This document shows positions 22,775 to 29,372 of a DNA stretch of 32,191 nt, piece after piece (position 1 is the first letter of the stretch; each line of letters begins with the position of its first letter). The stretch is from DASRAA01 sp036512955. Lineage in GTDB: Bacteria > Acidobacteriota > Terriglobia > Terriglobales > Acidobacteriaceae. Where the stretch lies: the NCBI GenBank assembly GCA_036512955.1, contig DATBZX010000289.1, positions 1 through 32,191 on the forward strand. The letters are read 5' to 3'. The translations under genes were made by a program, and so were the position numbers. The notes under the pieces were generated by a model, which saw only the letters and a program-made list of their open reading frames with translations, did not search any database and was not told the DNA's origin.

Positions 22775-24268
22775 TCATGCTGATGCGTGTCGCAAAGCGT
22801 CGGTCAAATGAATCGCAATCTTCTCAGCTTCCGTCGCCATCGGAACGGCCGTCAGCCATACCGCCACATTCCGCGATCCGGTCGTAACGTCGGCCTTGTG
22901 GATTAGCCGTCCTCGCTCGAGCATGCTAGCCCAAGTCTCGGGTGAGCAGGGATATGCTAGGCAGGCAATCACTCGCGGAGTTCGAGCTAGATTCGCGTAC
23001 GCCATAACCTGAAATAAATCGTTTCGATGAGCTTCCTTCATGATTTGATCGGCGGAATGCCACGAGTGATGCTGCAGTTCCTCCCAATGACGTTTGTACT
23101 TTGCATCAACGATGACCGTTGTTGAGTCCAATTCAATCCAAATATCAGGGGTCAGTGATTTCTGAGATCCAATATAGGCAGGGTCCCAACGAATAGCCCG
23201 CGTGGTTTCTCTTCGTCGCCCGGTCTTCAGGGTGCCCCCAGTTTGTCGGGCGACTCTTGAAAACACGGTCTCGACCCAGGACTCAAAGAACTGTTCCATC
23301 GGCATGTGCCATGGAATTCCTTCGAGGTCGCTAATACCAGCAAGACCGCGGTCCTCTAACGTCCATTGAATTGCTTGTAGGCCAGCCGCTAGATGCTCCG
23401 CACGGATCGGCCTTTGCAGCCACTGCGCAAGCGTCGTTGTCGAGGGTATGTAAACGGCCGCTGTCCGGACTTTCTGCAAAAATTCCTCGCAAAACTGTAT
23501 AAGGCGGTGAACAAACGCTCCGTGTTCCACCTGGGTTTCCAAAGAGCGAAGGTATTTTTCCAGAGAAAAACGAATTGCGCCCTTTAGCAAGGCGTCGTCG
23601 CGCAGATCGGGGAATGTGCACGGTACCGACAAGAAATGCCCGCGCGAGATTTCCTTCTCTGCATAGGCTGTCCAATCCACCGCTCCTCGCGGTGAATTCC
23701 TGTTCTCGCGAACAGTCTCAAAGCGTCTATTCATGGAATCAAGCAACTGCTTCAGTCGAACGAGCACCATCGAAGAAATAACCCATGGTGGAGTCTGACG
23801 CTCGGATCGTCTCAAAAGCGGGAGCTTTAATGGGGTTGGAGCAATGCGCCAACCCATCTCCGCCAACATTCCCCCGATACCCTTCCAAGGAAATCGTGGC
23901 CGAACGATAAGTCCGTAATCGGGTGTCGCAGTTGTTGGTGATCTCAGCGGCACCGCGCCAACTACATTTCCCGATTCTAGGTGTAGGAAAACATCATTTC
24001 CGTCAAACAACTGAACCATTCGAACGTTCATCAGCGACAGCAGCGAACGGTTCTGATGTTCGAACTGCTCGGACAGTCGCGCAGCCGCCGCCGCCGGGTT
24101 GTTAGCCCCACGGGTCTTAAAGAAGTCAATCGCAGACTTCTGGAGAAGGGAGTTGTCGTCGAGCTGCAGACACACTTCTGGCGATGAGGTCGGTGCCTGG
24201 AGTGGGACAGCTTTGGCTCGGTGGGAATCGAACGAGCGACGCTTACGAGCTATAAACTTCGGAGCCAC
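22775..24268 (-). CDS. McrC-like PD-(D/E)XK nuclease, no McrB partner
   Basis: This 497-aa protein resembles the McrC/DUF2357 branch of restriction nucleases, in which McrB supplies GTP-driven translocation and McrC cuts modified DNA. The N-terminal half includes VRPRFPWKGIGGMLAEMGWR and PPWVISSMVLVRLKQLLDSM. The C-terminal nuclease domain has MEQFFESWVE (Glu326), LTPDIWIE (Asp375), VIVDAKYK (Asp388, Lys390) and NDLFQVMAYAN, a complete PD-(D/E)XK site. No AAA+ McrB gene is present upstream; only a short open stretch ending in YLQWLRSL overlaps its start. GTG 24268 has no ribosome site and the true start may differ. Its end abuts the rnpB promoter. Probably an accessory defence gene. Confidence 0.78.
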   Translation of the reverse strand: MAPKFIARKRRSFDSHRAKAVPLQAPTSSPEVCLQLDDNSLLQKSAIDFFKTRGANNPAAAAARLSEQFEHQNRSLLSLMNVRMVQLFDGNDVFLHLESGNVVGAVPLRSPTTATPDYGLIVRPRFPWKGIGGMLAEMGWRIAPTPLKLPLLRRSERQTPPWVISSMVLVRLKQLLDSMNRRFETVRENRNSPRGAVDWTAYAEKEISRGHFLSVPCTFPDLRDDALLKGAIRFSLEKYLRSLETQVEHGAFVHRLIQFCEEFLQKVRTAAVYIPSTTTLAQWLQRPIRAEHLAAGLQAIQWTLEDRGLAGISDLEGIPWHMPMEQFFESWVETVFSRVARQTGGTLKTGRRRETTRAIRWDPAYIGSQKSLTPDIWIELDSTTVIVDAKYKRHWEELQHHSWHSADQIMKEAHRNDLFQVMAYANLARTPRVIACLAYPCSPETWASMLERGRLIHKADVTTGSRNVAVWLTAVPMATEAEKIAIHLTDALRHASA

Positions 24269-24360
24269 TGGAGGTATCCCCTGATGGACTCAGCGAAGCC
24301 ACTGACATAGCCCTGCGCGAGATATTCGTCTATCGGCGCTAAACTGACGTTCCTTAGTCC
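24250..24360 (-). pseudogene. Possible remnant of a gene upstream of mcrC
   Basis: On the minus strand a 36-codon open stretch with no start codon ends in a stop 19 bases inside the mcrC frame. Its last residues, PIDEYLAQGYVSGFAESIRG then YLQWLRSL, look protein-like. Another frame ending at 24354 (WSEHDPHKD) could be its continuation after a frameshift. It might be the decayed 3' end of mcrB, but no motif proves that. Confidence 0.25.
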
Positions 24361-24596
24361 TTATGGGGATCATGCTCGCTCCACCGTGCCAATGCTGGGT
24401 TCGCCGGTCTTGCGATGTCTGAGTCGGTTTCAACCGACGACCGGCTTCGGCAAGGGCGTGAGCCCGAGCTTAAACTCTGACACGCTCGTTCAAAACCCAC
24501 TCGTCGTAAAGTCTCCCGTGGCGTCCGCGCCTCCTTGGTCAATCCCAGCCTGCGGGTACCGTCGAAATGACGAGTTTCGGATTGCCCCAGACACGC
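24361..24596. other. Intergenic region, no supported gene
   Basis: It contains the perfect dyad GTCGGTTTCAACCGAC (about 24422-24437) and GC-rich repeat-like words. A 62-codon minus-strand frame (24354-24542) is open but has no ribosome site or recognisable motif. Confidence 0.4.
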
Positions 24597-24625
24597 TTGA
24601 CATATTCCTATATAGGAATATATAG
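24597..24625 (+). promoter_or_regulatory. ArsR-type promoter with perfect 20-bp palindromic operator
   Basis: A consensus -35 TTGACA (24597-24602) is followed 16 or 17 bp later by TATATA/ATATAG (24619-24625). The spacer is the perfect palindrome ATATTCCTATATAGGAATAT (24602-24621), overlapping both elements. Repressor binding there would block RNA polymerase. The predicted start of transcription is only a few bases before ATG 24635. Confidence 0.75.
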
Positions 24626-24634
24626 TCTTTCCTT

Positions 24635-24991
24635 ATGGCACGAGCGGCGACAACTTCCGACGCCTTCAATGCGGTGGCGGAGCCTCGGCGCCGGCAGATC
24701 CTTGTTCACCTTATGCACAAGGAGCTATCGGTAGGCGACATCGTAGTTGCGACCGGGTGGGAACAGCCGTCGGTCTCGAAGCATCTGCGGGTGCTGCGGG
24801 ATGTGGGGCTGGTACGGGTTCGCCGGAATGGGAAGCACATGATGTATCGAACCAATGCCGAGGCGATCCGGCCGCTGCATGAGTGGACGCAGACCTTTGA
24901 ACGCTTATGGGCGCATCAGTTGAGTCGAGTCAAGGAACGTGCCGAGGCCAAGAGAACGGACGAGAATAAAACAAACGAGGAGGAAGTATGA
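24635..24991 (+). CDS. ArsR-family winged-helix repressor
   Basis: This 118-aa ArsR-type transcription factor has the core AEPRRRQILVHLMHKELSVG, DIVVATGWEQPSVSKHLRVL, RDVGLVRVRRNGKHMMYRTN and an acidic-basic tail. It lacks the ELCVC metal box of arsenic and cadmium sensors and resembles the SdpR-like ArsR group usually paired with SRPBCC proteins, as here. The next gene overlaps its stop codon as ATGA. The palindrome in its promoter is the probable autoregulatory operator. The leader seems too short for a Shine-Dalgarno site, so the mRNA may be leaderless. The effector is unknown. Confidence 0.9.
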   Translation: MARAATTSDAFNAVAEPRRRQILVHLMHKELSVGDIVVATGWEQPSVSKHLRVLRDVGLVRVRRNGKHMMYRTNAEAIRPLHEWTQTFERLWAHQLSRVKERAEAKRTDENKTNEEEV

Positions 24992-25449
24992 GCACGATTG
25001 CAACGGCCCAGGGGATCGACAGTTTGACCCTGCTCGTGACGCAGGAAATTCACGTGCAGGCGACGTTAGAAGACACGTTTGCGGCACTGCTGGAACAGAT
25101 AGGACCCGGCAACAACCGGCCCGATGGCACGCAGATGCCGATGAAGATTGAGCCTTGGCCGGGGGGACGATGGTACCGCGACCTGGGCGACAACAACGGA
25201 CACTTCTGGGGACATGTGCAGGCGATCAAGCGGCCGACACTGCTCGAGATCTCGGGACCGTTATTTATGTCCGACGCCGTGGTTTCGAATGTGCAGTACC
25301 GGCTGACCGAGGCGGATGGCGGCACGCTGATCCGCTTTCACCACAAGGCGTTCGGGGCCATCCAGGAGGACTATCGGCAGGGCGTCACTCAGGGTTGGGC
25401 GCACATTCTGTCGCGCGTCCGCGAGCGTGCCGCAGCCGGCTCGCGCTAA
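24988..25449 (+). CDS. SRPBCC (AHSA1/START-like) protein
   Basis: This 153-aa protein has the START/Bet v1-like fold expected of the AHSA1 group: an opening strand (EIHVQATLEDTFAALLEQIG), a central GGRWYRDLGDNNGHFWGHVQ, PTLLEISGPLF, TLIRFHHKAFG and a closing helix (GWAHILSRVRERAAA). Such proteins bind hydrophobic small molecules, and in ArsR-SRPBCC pairs are thought to act on the signal sensed by the repressor; no ligand can be named. ATG 24988 overlaps the arsR-type stop, with GAGGAGGAAG just upstream, so the two are one operon and translationally coupled. The family assignment is solid. Confidence 0.87.
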   Translation: MSTIATAQGIDSLTLLVTQEIHVQATLEDTFAALLEQIGPGNNRPDGTQMPMKIEPWPGGRWYRDLGDNNGHFWGHVQAIKRPTLLEISGPLFMSDAVVSNVQYRLTEADGGTLIRFHHKAFGAIQEDYRQGVTQGWAHILSRVRERAAAGSR

Positions 25450-25598
25450 GAAGCGGGCCATGTGGCCGGCATGTCTGTCGACAGCGGCGGCATGGATCGC
25501 AAGCGGCGCGATTTCGACCGGTGGGTCGGGCGCTCTGATCGCGAGAACATTCCGCGCCAGGAAGACAACAACTAACTTGCAACAAAGGAGTCTTGACG

Positions 25599-26124
25599 AT
25601 GGCAATAGCAACGAAGGCAAACACTATGGTCGAGCCGATGCTTGGCGAGTTCCGAGAGGAAGCTGCGGTGACGAGACGGATTCTGGAACGAGTTCCCGCT
25701 GACAAGCTGACATGGAAGCCGCATCCCAAGTCCATGTCACTTGGCCAGCTGGCGATTCACATCGCGACGGTGCCGGGGGCGCTGGCGACAGCGGGCGCAG
25801 GGAGACGGGCTCGATGTCTCACAGGCCAATTTCGAGCCACCGCAGCCGAAGAGCGTGCAGGAAATTCAAGGTGCGTTTGACGAAAGCGTTCGCACGGTTG
25901 AGTCAGTTCTGAATGGAATGACGGATGAGACGGCCCAGGGAAGTTGGACCCTCAAACGTGGCGACAAAGTGCTTTTCACCCAGCCACGCATTGGCGTCAT
26001 GCGGTCGATTATGTTGAACCACTGGTACCATCACCGCGGACAGCTGTCGGTTTACCTCCGGCTGCTGGATGTGCCGGTCCCGGTTGTCTATGGACCCACC
26101 GCAGACGAAAACCCGTTCCTGTAA
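25599..26124 (+). pseudogene. DinB-family protein gene with a frameshift
   Basis: DinB/YfiT-like proteins are four-helix bundles with a metal site, often thiol transferases or damage-induced proteins. Frame 1 from ATG 25599 (AAAGGAG 8 nt upstream) reads MAIATKANTMVEPMLGEFRE to HIATVPGALATAG. From about 25796 the coding sequence continues one frame over: AQGDGLDVSQANFEPPQPKS, then NHWYHHRGQLSVYLRLLDVP, the conserved C-terminal helix with histidines. One extra G in the run at 25793-25795 explains the break; removing it would give about 174 residues. The gene follows the SRPBCC gene by 150 bp and may belong to that operon. It is a real pseudogene or a sequencing error. Confidence 0.8.
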
Positions 26125-26146
26125 GCAACATGCAAGCCTGCTCGGT

Positions 26147-26243
26147 TTCCCAGGTTCGTGCCGTGCTTTTGGCGCCAACCTGGGAATCCAGCATTCGGTT
26201 GGTTGGTACCGCGCAATTGCCTGCTTTTGGCAATTGTGCGGTA
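26147..26243. repeat. Two REP-like hairpins between convergent genes
   Basis: TTCCCAGGTT (26147-26156) pairs with AACCTGGGAA (26177-26186). Then TACCGCGCAATTGCC (26207-26221) pairs with GGCAATTGTGCGGTA (26229-26243) with one G-U. The second resembles the hairpin at 20213-20241, sharing AATTGCC/GGCAATT. Placed between converging genes, they may also slow transcription from both sides. Confidence 0.65.
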
Positions 26244-26255
26244 CAGCCTGAACGG

Positions 26256-26903
26256 TCAGCGTTTCGCGGCTTCCCGCGCAGCCTGCATCACGGTCTTCTT
26301 CATGCGGTTTTCGCCCGCCCAGTACAGACTGATCTCGTGTCCGTCAGGATCGTTGAGGTAGGCATGTCTCCAGCCCCAGGGCATCATCTGCGGCATTTGC
26401 GTGATGTAAAAGCCCTTCTGTATCAGCTTGCGGCAAAATTCATCGAGATCGCGCACTTCGAAGTACAGGCGGACGCCTTCGCTGGCCAGCGACGCGCCCG
26501 GTCCCGCCTGATGCAGCGCGATTGTCCCATCGCCGCCAGGAGCATGCAGCCGGGCATACACAGCCGTCCCTTCGTAGCGAAAGTCCTCGATCAGCTTGAA
26601 TCCCATCAGGTCGCGGTAGAAGCGCACCCCGCGCTCCACATCCTTGACGTAAATCATGGCGTGATTGAAGGTGAGCTTGCCGTCGTTAGCCGGAATCATA
26701 GACGTAGTCGCCGCAACCGCCTTCGCAACCTTAGCCTTTTTTGGAAGGACCTTCGCCGGCGTCGGCGCCTTGTCTGGCTTCACGCCCTTGATCGCTTCGG
26801 ATAACTTCGTAGGCTTGGTGGACTTTGCCGTGGCGGGTTTTGCGACACTGCGAGCGCCAGACCTCTTCTCCGCCGCTTTGCTTGCCTTGGCCTTCTTCTT
26901 CAT
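26256..26903 (-). CDS. VOC/glyoxalase-family protein with H1-like basic N-terminus
   Basis: This 215-aa protein has two parts. Residues 1-75 are almost only Lys, Ala, Pro, Ser and Thr (MKKKAKASKAAEKRSGARSV, then KPTKLSEAIKG and KVLPKKAKVAKAVA), like a histone H1 tail. Residues 80-200 are a VOC domain: LTFNHAMIYVKDVERGVRFY, YEGTAVYARLHAPGGDGTIA, VRLYFEVRDLDEFC, ending in AYLNDPDGHEISLYW with His and Glu as potential metal ligands. VOC proteins include glyoxalases, dioxygenases and resistance proteins; which applies is unknown. ATG 26903 follows GAGGG closely; a longer frame to 26951 lacks this. The tail may bind DNA or RNA. It converges with the dinB-like gene. Confidence 0.82.
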   Translation of the reverse strand: MKKKAKASKAAEKRSGARSVAKPATAKSTKPTKLSEAIKGVKPDKAPTPAKVLPKKAKVAKAVAATTSMIPANDGKLTFNHAMIYVKDVERGVRFYRDLMGFKLIEDFRYEGTAVYARLHAPGGDGTIALHQAGPGASLASEGVRLYFEVRDLDEFCRKLIQKGFYITQMPQMMPWGWRHAYLNDPDGHEISLYWAGENRMKKTVMQAAREAAKR

Positions 26904-27000
26904 AAAGCCCTCGACCGGCGCAAGTATGTTCAGTAGCTCAGCGATTGTCAAGCATGCAGCAACACATCCCCATAGGACCGGCAGATGTCTTGGCTCCCCG

Positions 27001-27378
27001 TCACTTCACCGGGCAGTCGCAGTATTTCTCCAGACAGTTCGCTTCTTCGCGCACCTTGATTTTCCCGTGCCATGGATTCTGGTCCAGCTCGTGGCCTTCG
27101 TCGGGAAAGATCAGCAGCGAGCTCGGCACCGCGAGCGCATGCAGCGCGTGTTCCAACAGGTAGTCTTCCTCGACGGCGATCCGTAGCTCGCTTCCGCCCG
27201 CGCCCACGTGCGTCGGTGTCTTCGCTTTGTCGAACTGCAAGATCGTCGCCTCGTCGATGTAGTTCTGCCGTGCCTTCGGGTCCCACATCAATCCACCCAA
27301 GATGAACGCGTCATCGTAGGTGGTGTCGTCGTTGCCTGTCTGAGACAGCGCGTCACATGTGCTCGTGTCTGCAGTCAC
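27001..27378 (-). pseudogene. Prolyl oligopeptidase (S9) C-terminal fragment
   Basis: The 125-residue frame is the end of an S9-family serine peptidase: LMWDPKARQNYIDEATILQF, TPTHVGAGGSELRIAVEEDY, LLEHALHALAVPSSLLIFPD, then EGH with the catalytic histidine, and NPWHGKIKVREEA. S9 enzymes normally have a propeller and an alpha/beta hydrolase domain with a catalytic Ser more than 100 residues earlier; neither is present. The preceding DNA carries another gene on the opposite strand (27447), so the rest has been deleted. The GTG at 27378 is just the first start-like codon in the remnant. A functional product is unlikely. Confidence 0.78.
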
Positions 27379-27446
27379 AGCGTTCTGGTCGCTAGTCGCG
27401 TTACAAAGAAACTGTCAGCCCGTGGTTTCTGGCGGGAGGTGTTTCC

Positions 27447-28010
27447 ATGCTTGCCTCGTTTCCAATCATTCTGTTCATCATCGGCGCGATTTTGCTGGCG
27501 GCGCTTCCGATTGGCATCAGCCTGCAATCGTACTTCCGCAATCGTGGCCGCCGCACCGTGATGTGCCCAGATAATCACCAGGCCGTCACAGTGGAGGTCG
27601 ACAGCAAGTTTGCGTTCAGGACCGCGCTCCGCGGCAAGGAACATATGCGCCTGCATACCTGCTCGCGCTGGCCCGAGAAGGGCGACTGCGATCAGGACTG
27701 CCTGGCGCAGGTCGATCCGACTCCCGAAAACCTCGAGCGCCTGTTGCAGAAGTGGTACCAGGGAAAGACCTGCGCGATTTGCGAACGTGGACTCACCCCC
27801 GCCGACTGGCGGCGCAGTCGTCTCGCCTTGCTCAACGAAAAGCAGAAACTCTTCGAGCTTCACCACATGCATCTCGACGAGCTGCCTTCCGCTCTGGATA
27901 AGATGGCGCCCCTGTGTTGGAACTGTCACCAGGAGGAGCGCGCGCGCCAGGCCACTCCACCCCGGATCCTGAAAGGCGATCGTCGACATCTCGGCTCTCT
28001 GCTGCTTTAG
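27447..28010 (+). CDS. Membrane-anchored cysteine-rich protein
   Basis: This 187-aa protein has one N-terminal membrane helix (about 4-28, SFPIILFIIGAILLAALPIG) and a soluble part with many Cys and His residues: VMCPDNHQAVTV, HTCSRWPEKGDCDQDCL, KTCAICERGLTP, then FELHHMHLDELP and PLCWNCHQEER. The pairs CAIC and CWNC could form a zinc ribbon; CWNCH also fits a CXXCH heme motif, but there is no clear signal cleavage and zinc is more likely. The HH...CWNCH layout faintly recalls HNH-type folds. I know no named family. ATG 27447 has GGGAGGTG five bases upstream, and a strong terminator follows at 28069. Confidence 0.72.
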   Translation: MLASFPIILFIIGAILLAALPIGISLQSYFRNRGRRTVMCPDNHQAVTVEVDSKFAFRTALRGKEHMRLHTCSRWPEKGDCDQDCLAQVDPTPENLERLLQKWYQGKTCAICERGLTPADWRRSRLALLNEKQKLFELHHMHLDELPSALDKMAPLCWNCHQEERARQATPPRILKGDRRHLGSLLL

Positions 28011-28068
28011 TAAATATCTCCAGCCTGGGTGCGGCCTCCCTGTGTCGCACCATGTGCTAAGCAGCACT

Positions 28069-28094
28069 GGGGAACGCACCCGCGTTCCCCTTTT
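28069..28094 (+). terminator. Strong intrinsic terminator
   Basis: GGGGAACGC (28069-28077) pairs perfectly with GCGTTCCCC (28082-28090) around ACCC, followed by TTTT (28091-28094) and TTT soon after. It ends the cysteine-rich gene's transcript. Confidence 0.85.
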
Positions 28095-28159
28095 GTTTCT
28101 GAAATGAAAATCACCAACATGTCCGGAGTACAATTCGTCTCGTTTGAAGGGAGCGTGAA

Positions 28160-28669
28160 ATGAAGCTGTGGATCACGTGGATGGCCGTGCTCGCCGTCAC
28201 TCTCACCGCCTGGAGTCAGACGCCTCCGGGACCTGCTTCCTCACTGCCACCGAAGGTGAGAGTCTCCCCGCTTGCCGAATACGCGGGCACTTGGACTGCG
28301 ACGTTCGATGGCAAAGTGTGGTTGCGGTTGCAACTCGAGCTGCGCGGTGACCAGCTCATAGGGGCGATGCTGCGCGCGCGCAAATTAACGTCGAACGATA
28401 ACGGAGAGTTGAAGTCGGTAAGCGAAGAACAGTCCGGCGAGACTATCGCCGATGCGGTGCTCAATCCCGACGGGCTTCTATTGACCATGAGGAACCCGGA
28501 CTCGCAGGAGACGGAGCGTTACATGATGCGGCTGGTCGCTCCGGCAAAGGACTCTGCTGAACTAAAGATGATTGCCATGTCGATGCCGCCCGGAATGTCC
28601 AAGCCCAAGCCGTGGAGGCTGGTGAAGACCGGCGTTTCCCCGGCCAGCAAGGAATCTGCTCCGCGCTGA
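28160..28669 (+). CDS. Secreted protein of unknown function
   Basis: This 169-aa protein starts with a signal peptide (MKLWITWMAVLAVTLTAWSQ). The mature region opens with a Pro-rich linker and then a probable beta-barrel: SPLAEYAGTWTATFDGKVWL, RLQLELRGDQLIGAMLRARK, TIADAVLNPDGLLLTMRNPD, RYMMRLVAPAKDSAELKMIA. The YAGTW opening resembles lipocalin-like secreted proteins, such as the DUF1579 protein earlier in the window, but similarity is not strong enough to assign a family. ATG 28160 follows GGGAG by six bases. It stands alone, convergent with the next small membrane gene. Confidence 0.72.
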   Translation: MKLWITWMAVLAVTLTAWSQTPPGPASSLPPKVRVSPLAEYAGTWTATFDGKVWLRLQLELRGDQLIGAMLRARKLTSNDNGELKSVSEEQSGETIADAVLNPDGLLLTMRNPDSQETERYMMRLVAPAKDSAELKMIAMSMPPGMSKPKPWRLVKTGVSPASKESAPR

Positions 28670-28676
28670 AGTGTGC

Positions 28677-28928
28677 CTACCGCATCTCCAGCAGCAGGCC
28701 TGCAATCAGCAGCACCAGTCCAATGCTAAGCGATATCAACATTGCCAGAGGTATGCGGCTCTTGGGAAATGTGGTGCTGTAGGAGCGAAGTAGTTCGCGC
28801 CCACCCTTCGCCGCCACATGTGCCGGATGCGCGTCGCTGGATCGCATCATCATGAACACCCGGAGCACCATTCCCGTCGCAGCCAGCAGAAAACCCGCAA
28901 CCACCATCCAATCTGCTTTGGAACTCAT
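28677..28928 (-). CDS. Small two-helix membrane protein
   Basis: This 83-aa protein has two hydrophobic segments, about residues 7-26 (WMVVAGFLLAATGMVLRVFM) and 58-80 (RIPLAMLISLSIGLVLLIAG), joined by a polar loop with histidines (SSDAHPAHVAAKGG). It has no recognised family. ATG 28928 is preceded by GGGAG at a rather long 11 nt. The strand is opposite to both neighbours. The clean two-helix topology and good codon use make it a plausible real gene; function is unknown. Confidence 0.58.
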   Translation of the reverse strand: MSSKADWMVVAGFLLAATGMVLRVFMMMRSSDAHPAHVAAKGGRELLRSYSTTFPKSRIPLAMLISLSIGLVLLIAGLLLEMR

Positions 28929-29066
28929 GGCCGTCTTTGCTCCCGGAAGTGCCGCGGCAGCAGTTTACCTTCAATTCAGCGCTACGTTAAGTGTTTTGTC
29001 GCGCCGTCAATTTCTTCTCCGTGCGGAGGGGCTGGTACACTTACGATTTCGCACCCGAGGAGAGGA

Positions 29067-29369
29067 ATGGTCCCCCCCATATTGCGTTGGCTAGGAGCGT
29101 TGGCTGGATTGGGCTGCGCGATACTCTGCTGGTTCCTAGGCGATGTGCTCTCCGGCCCAATTCGAAAAGGCCAACTGCTGCACCTCGATATCGCCCACTA
29201 CGAGTTGATCGCGTTTCTCTTCGTTCCCGCCCTCGTGCTCGCGATCGTCGCCATCTTCTGGGTGCCACCGAGGAGGAATGACCAAGGCCCCACTCCCGAA
29301 GGTGGCCGCCTTCGCTTGCTGCTGGTCATCATCTTCGTGGCTGCCTTCCTCTTCGGATTCGCCCACTAA
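29067..29369 (+). CDS. Small three-helix membrane protein
   Basis: This 100-aa protein has three hydrophobic segments: about 5-25 (ILRWLGALAGLGCAILCWFL), 47-66 (LIAFLFVPALVLAIVAIFWV) and 82-99 (LRLLLVIIFVAAFLFGFAH). A short polar loop carries RKGQLLHLDIAHYE. I know no family. ATG 29067 has GAGGAG a few bases upstream; the frame is open much farther upstream (to 28818), but that part overlaps the opposite gene and lacks a ribosome site. It ends three bases before the convergent PuuD-like gene. Confidence 0.6.
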   Translation: MVPPILRWLGALAGLGCAILCWFLGDVLSGPIRKGQLLHLDIAHYELIAFLFVPALVLAIVAIFWVPPRRNDQGPTPEGGRLRLLLVIIFVAAFLFGFAH

Positions 29370-29372
29370 TCC

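Noticed and set aside
24215..24245. On the minus strand, TTCGATTCCCACCGAGCC looks like the 3' end of a tRNA (T-loop and acceptor), which could mark an attachment site.
   Set aside because: The preceding bases cannot form the T-stem, no anticodon or D arm exists upstream, and no second copy was seen at the other end of the insert. It also lies in frame in the McrC-like coding start. Chance is the better explanation.
25450..25598. A possible small gene between the SRPBCC and DinB-like genes.
   Set aside because: Open frames exist but all overlap one or both neighbours and lack a ribosome site or family features; they read as shadows.
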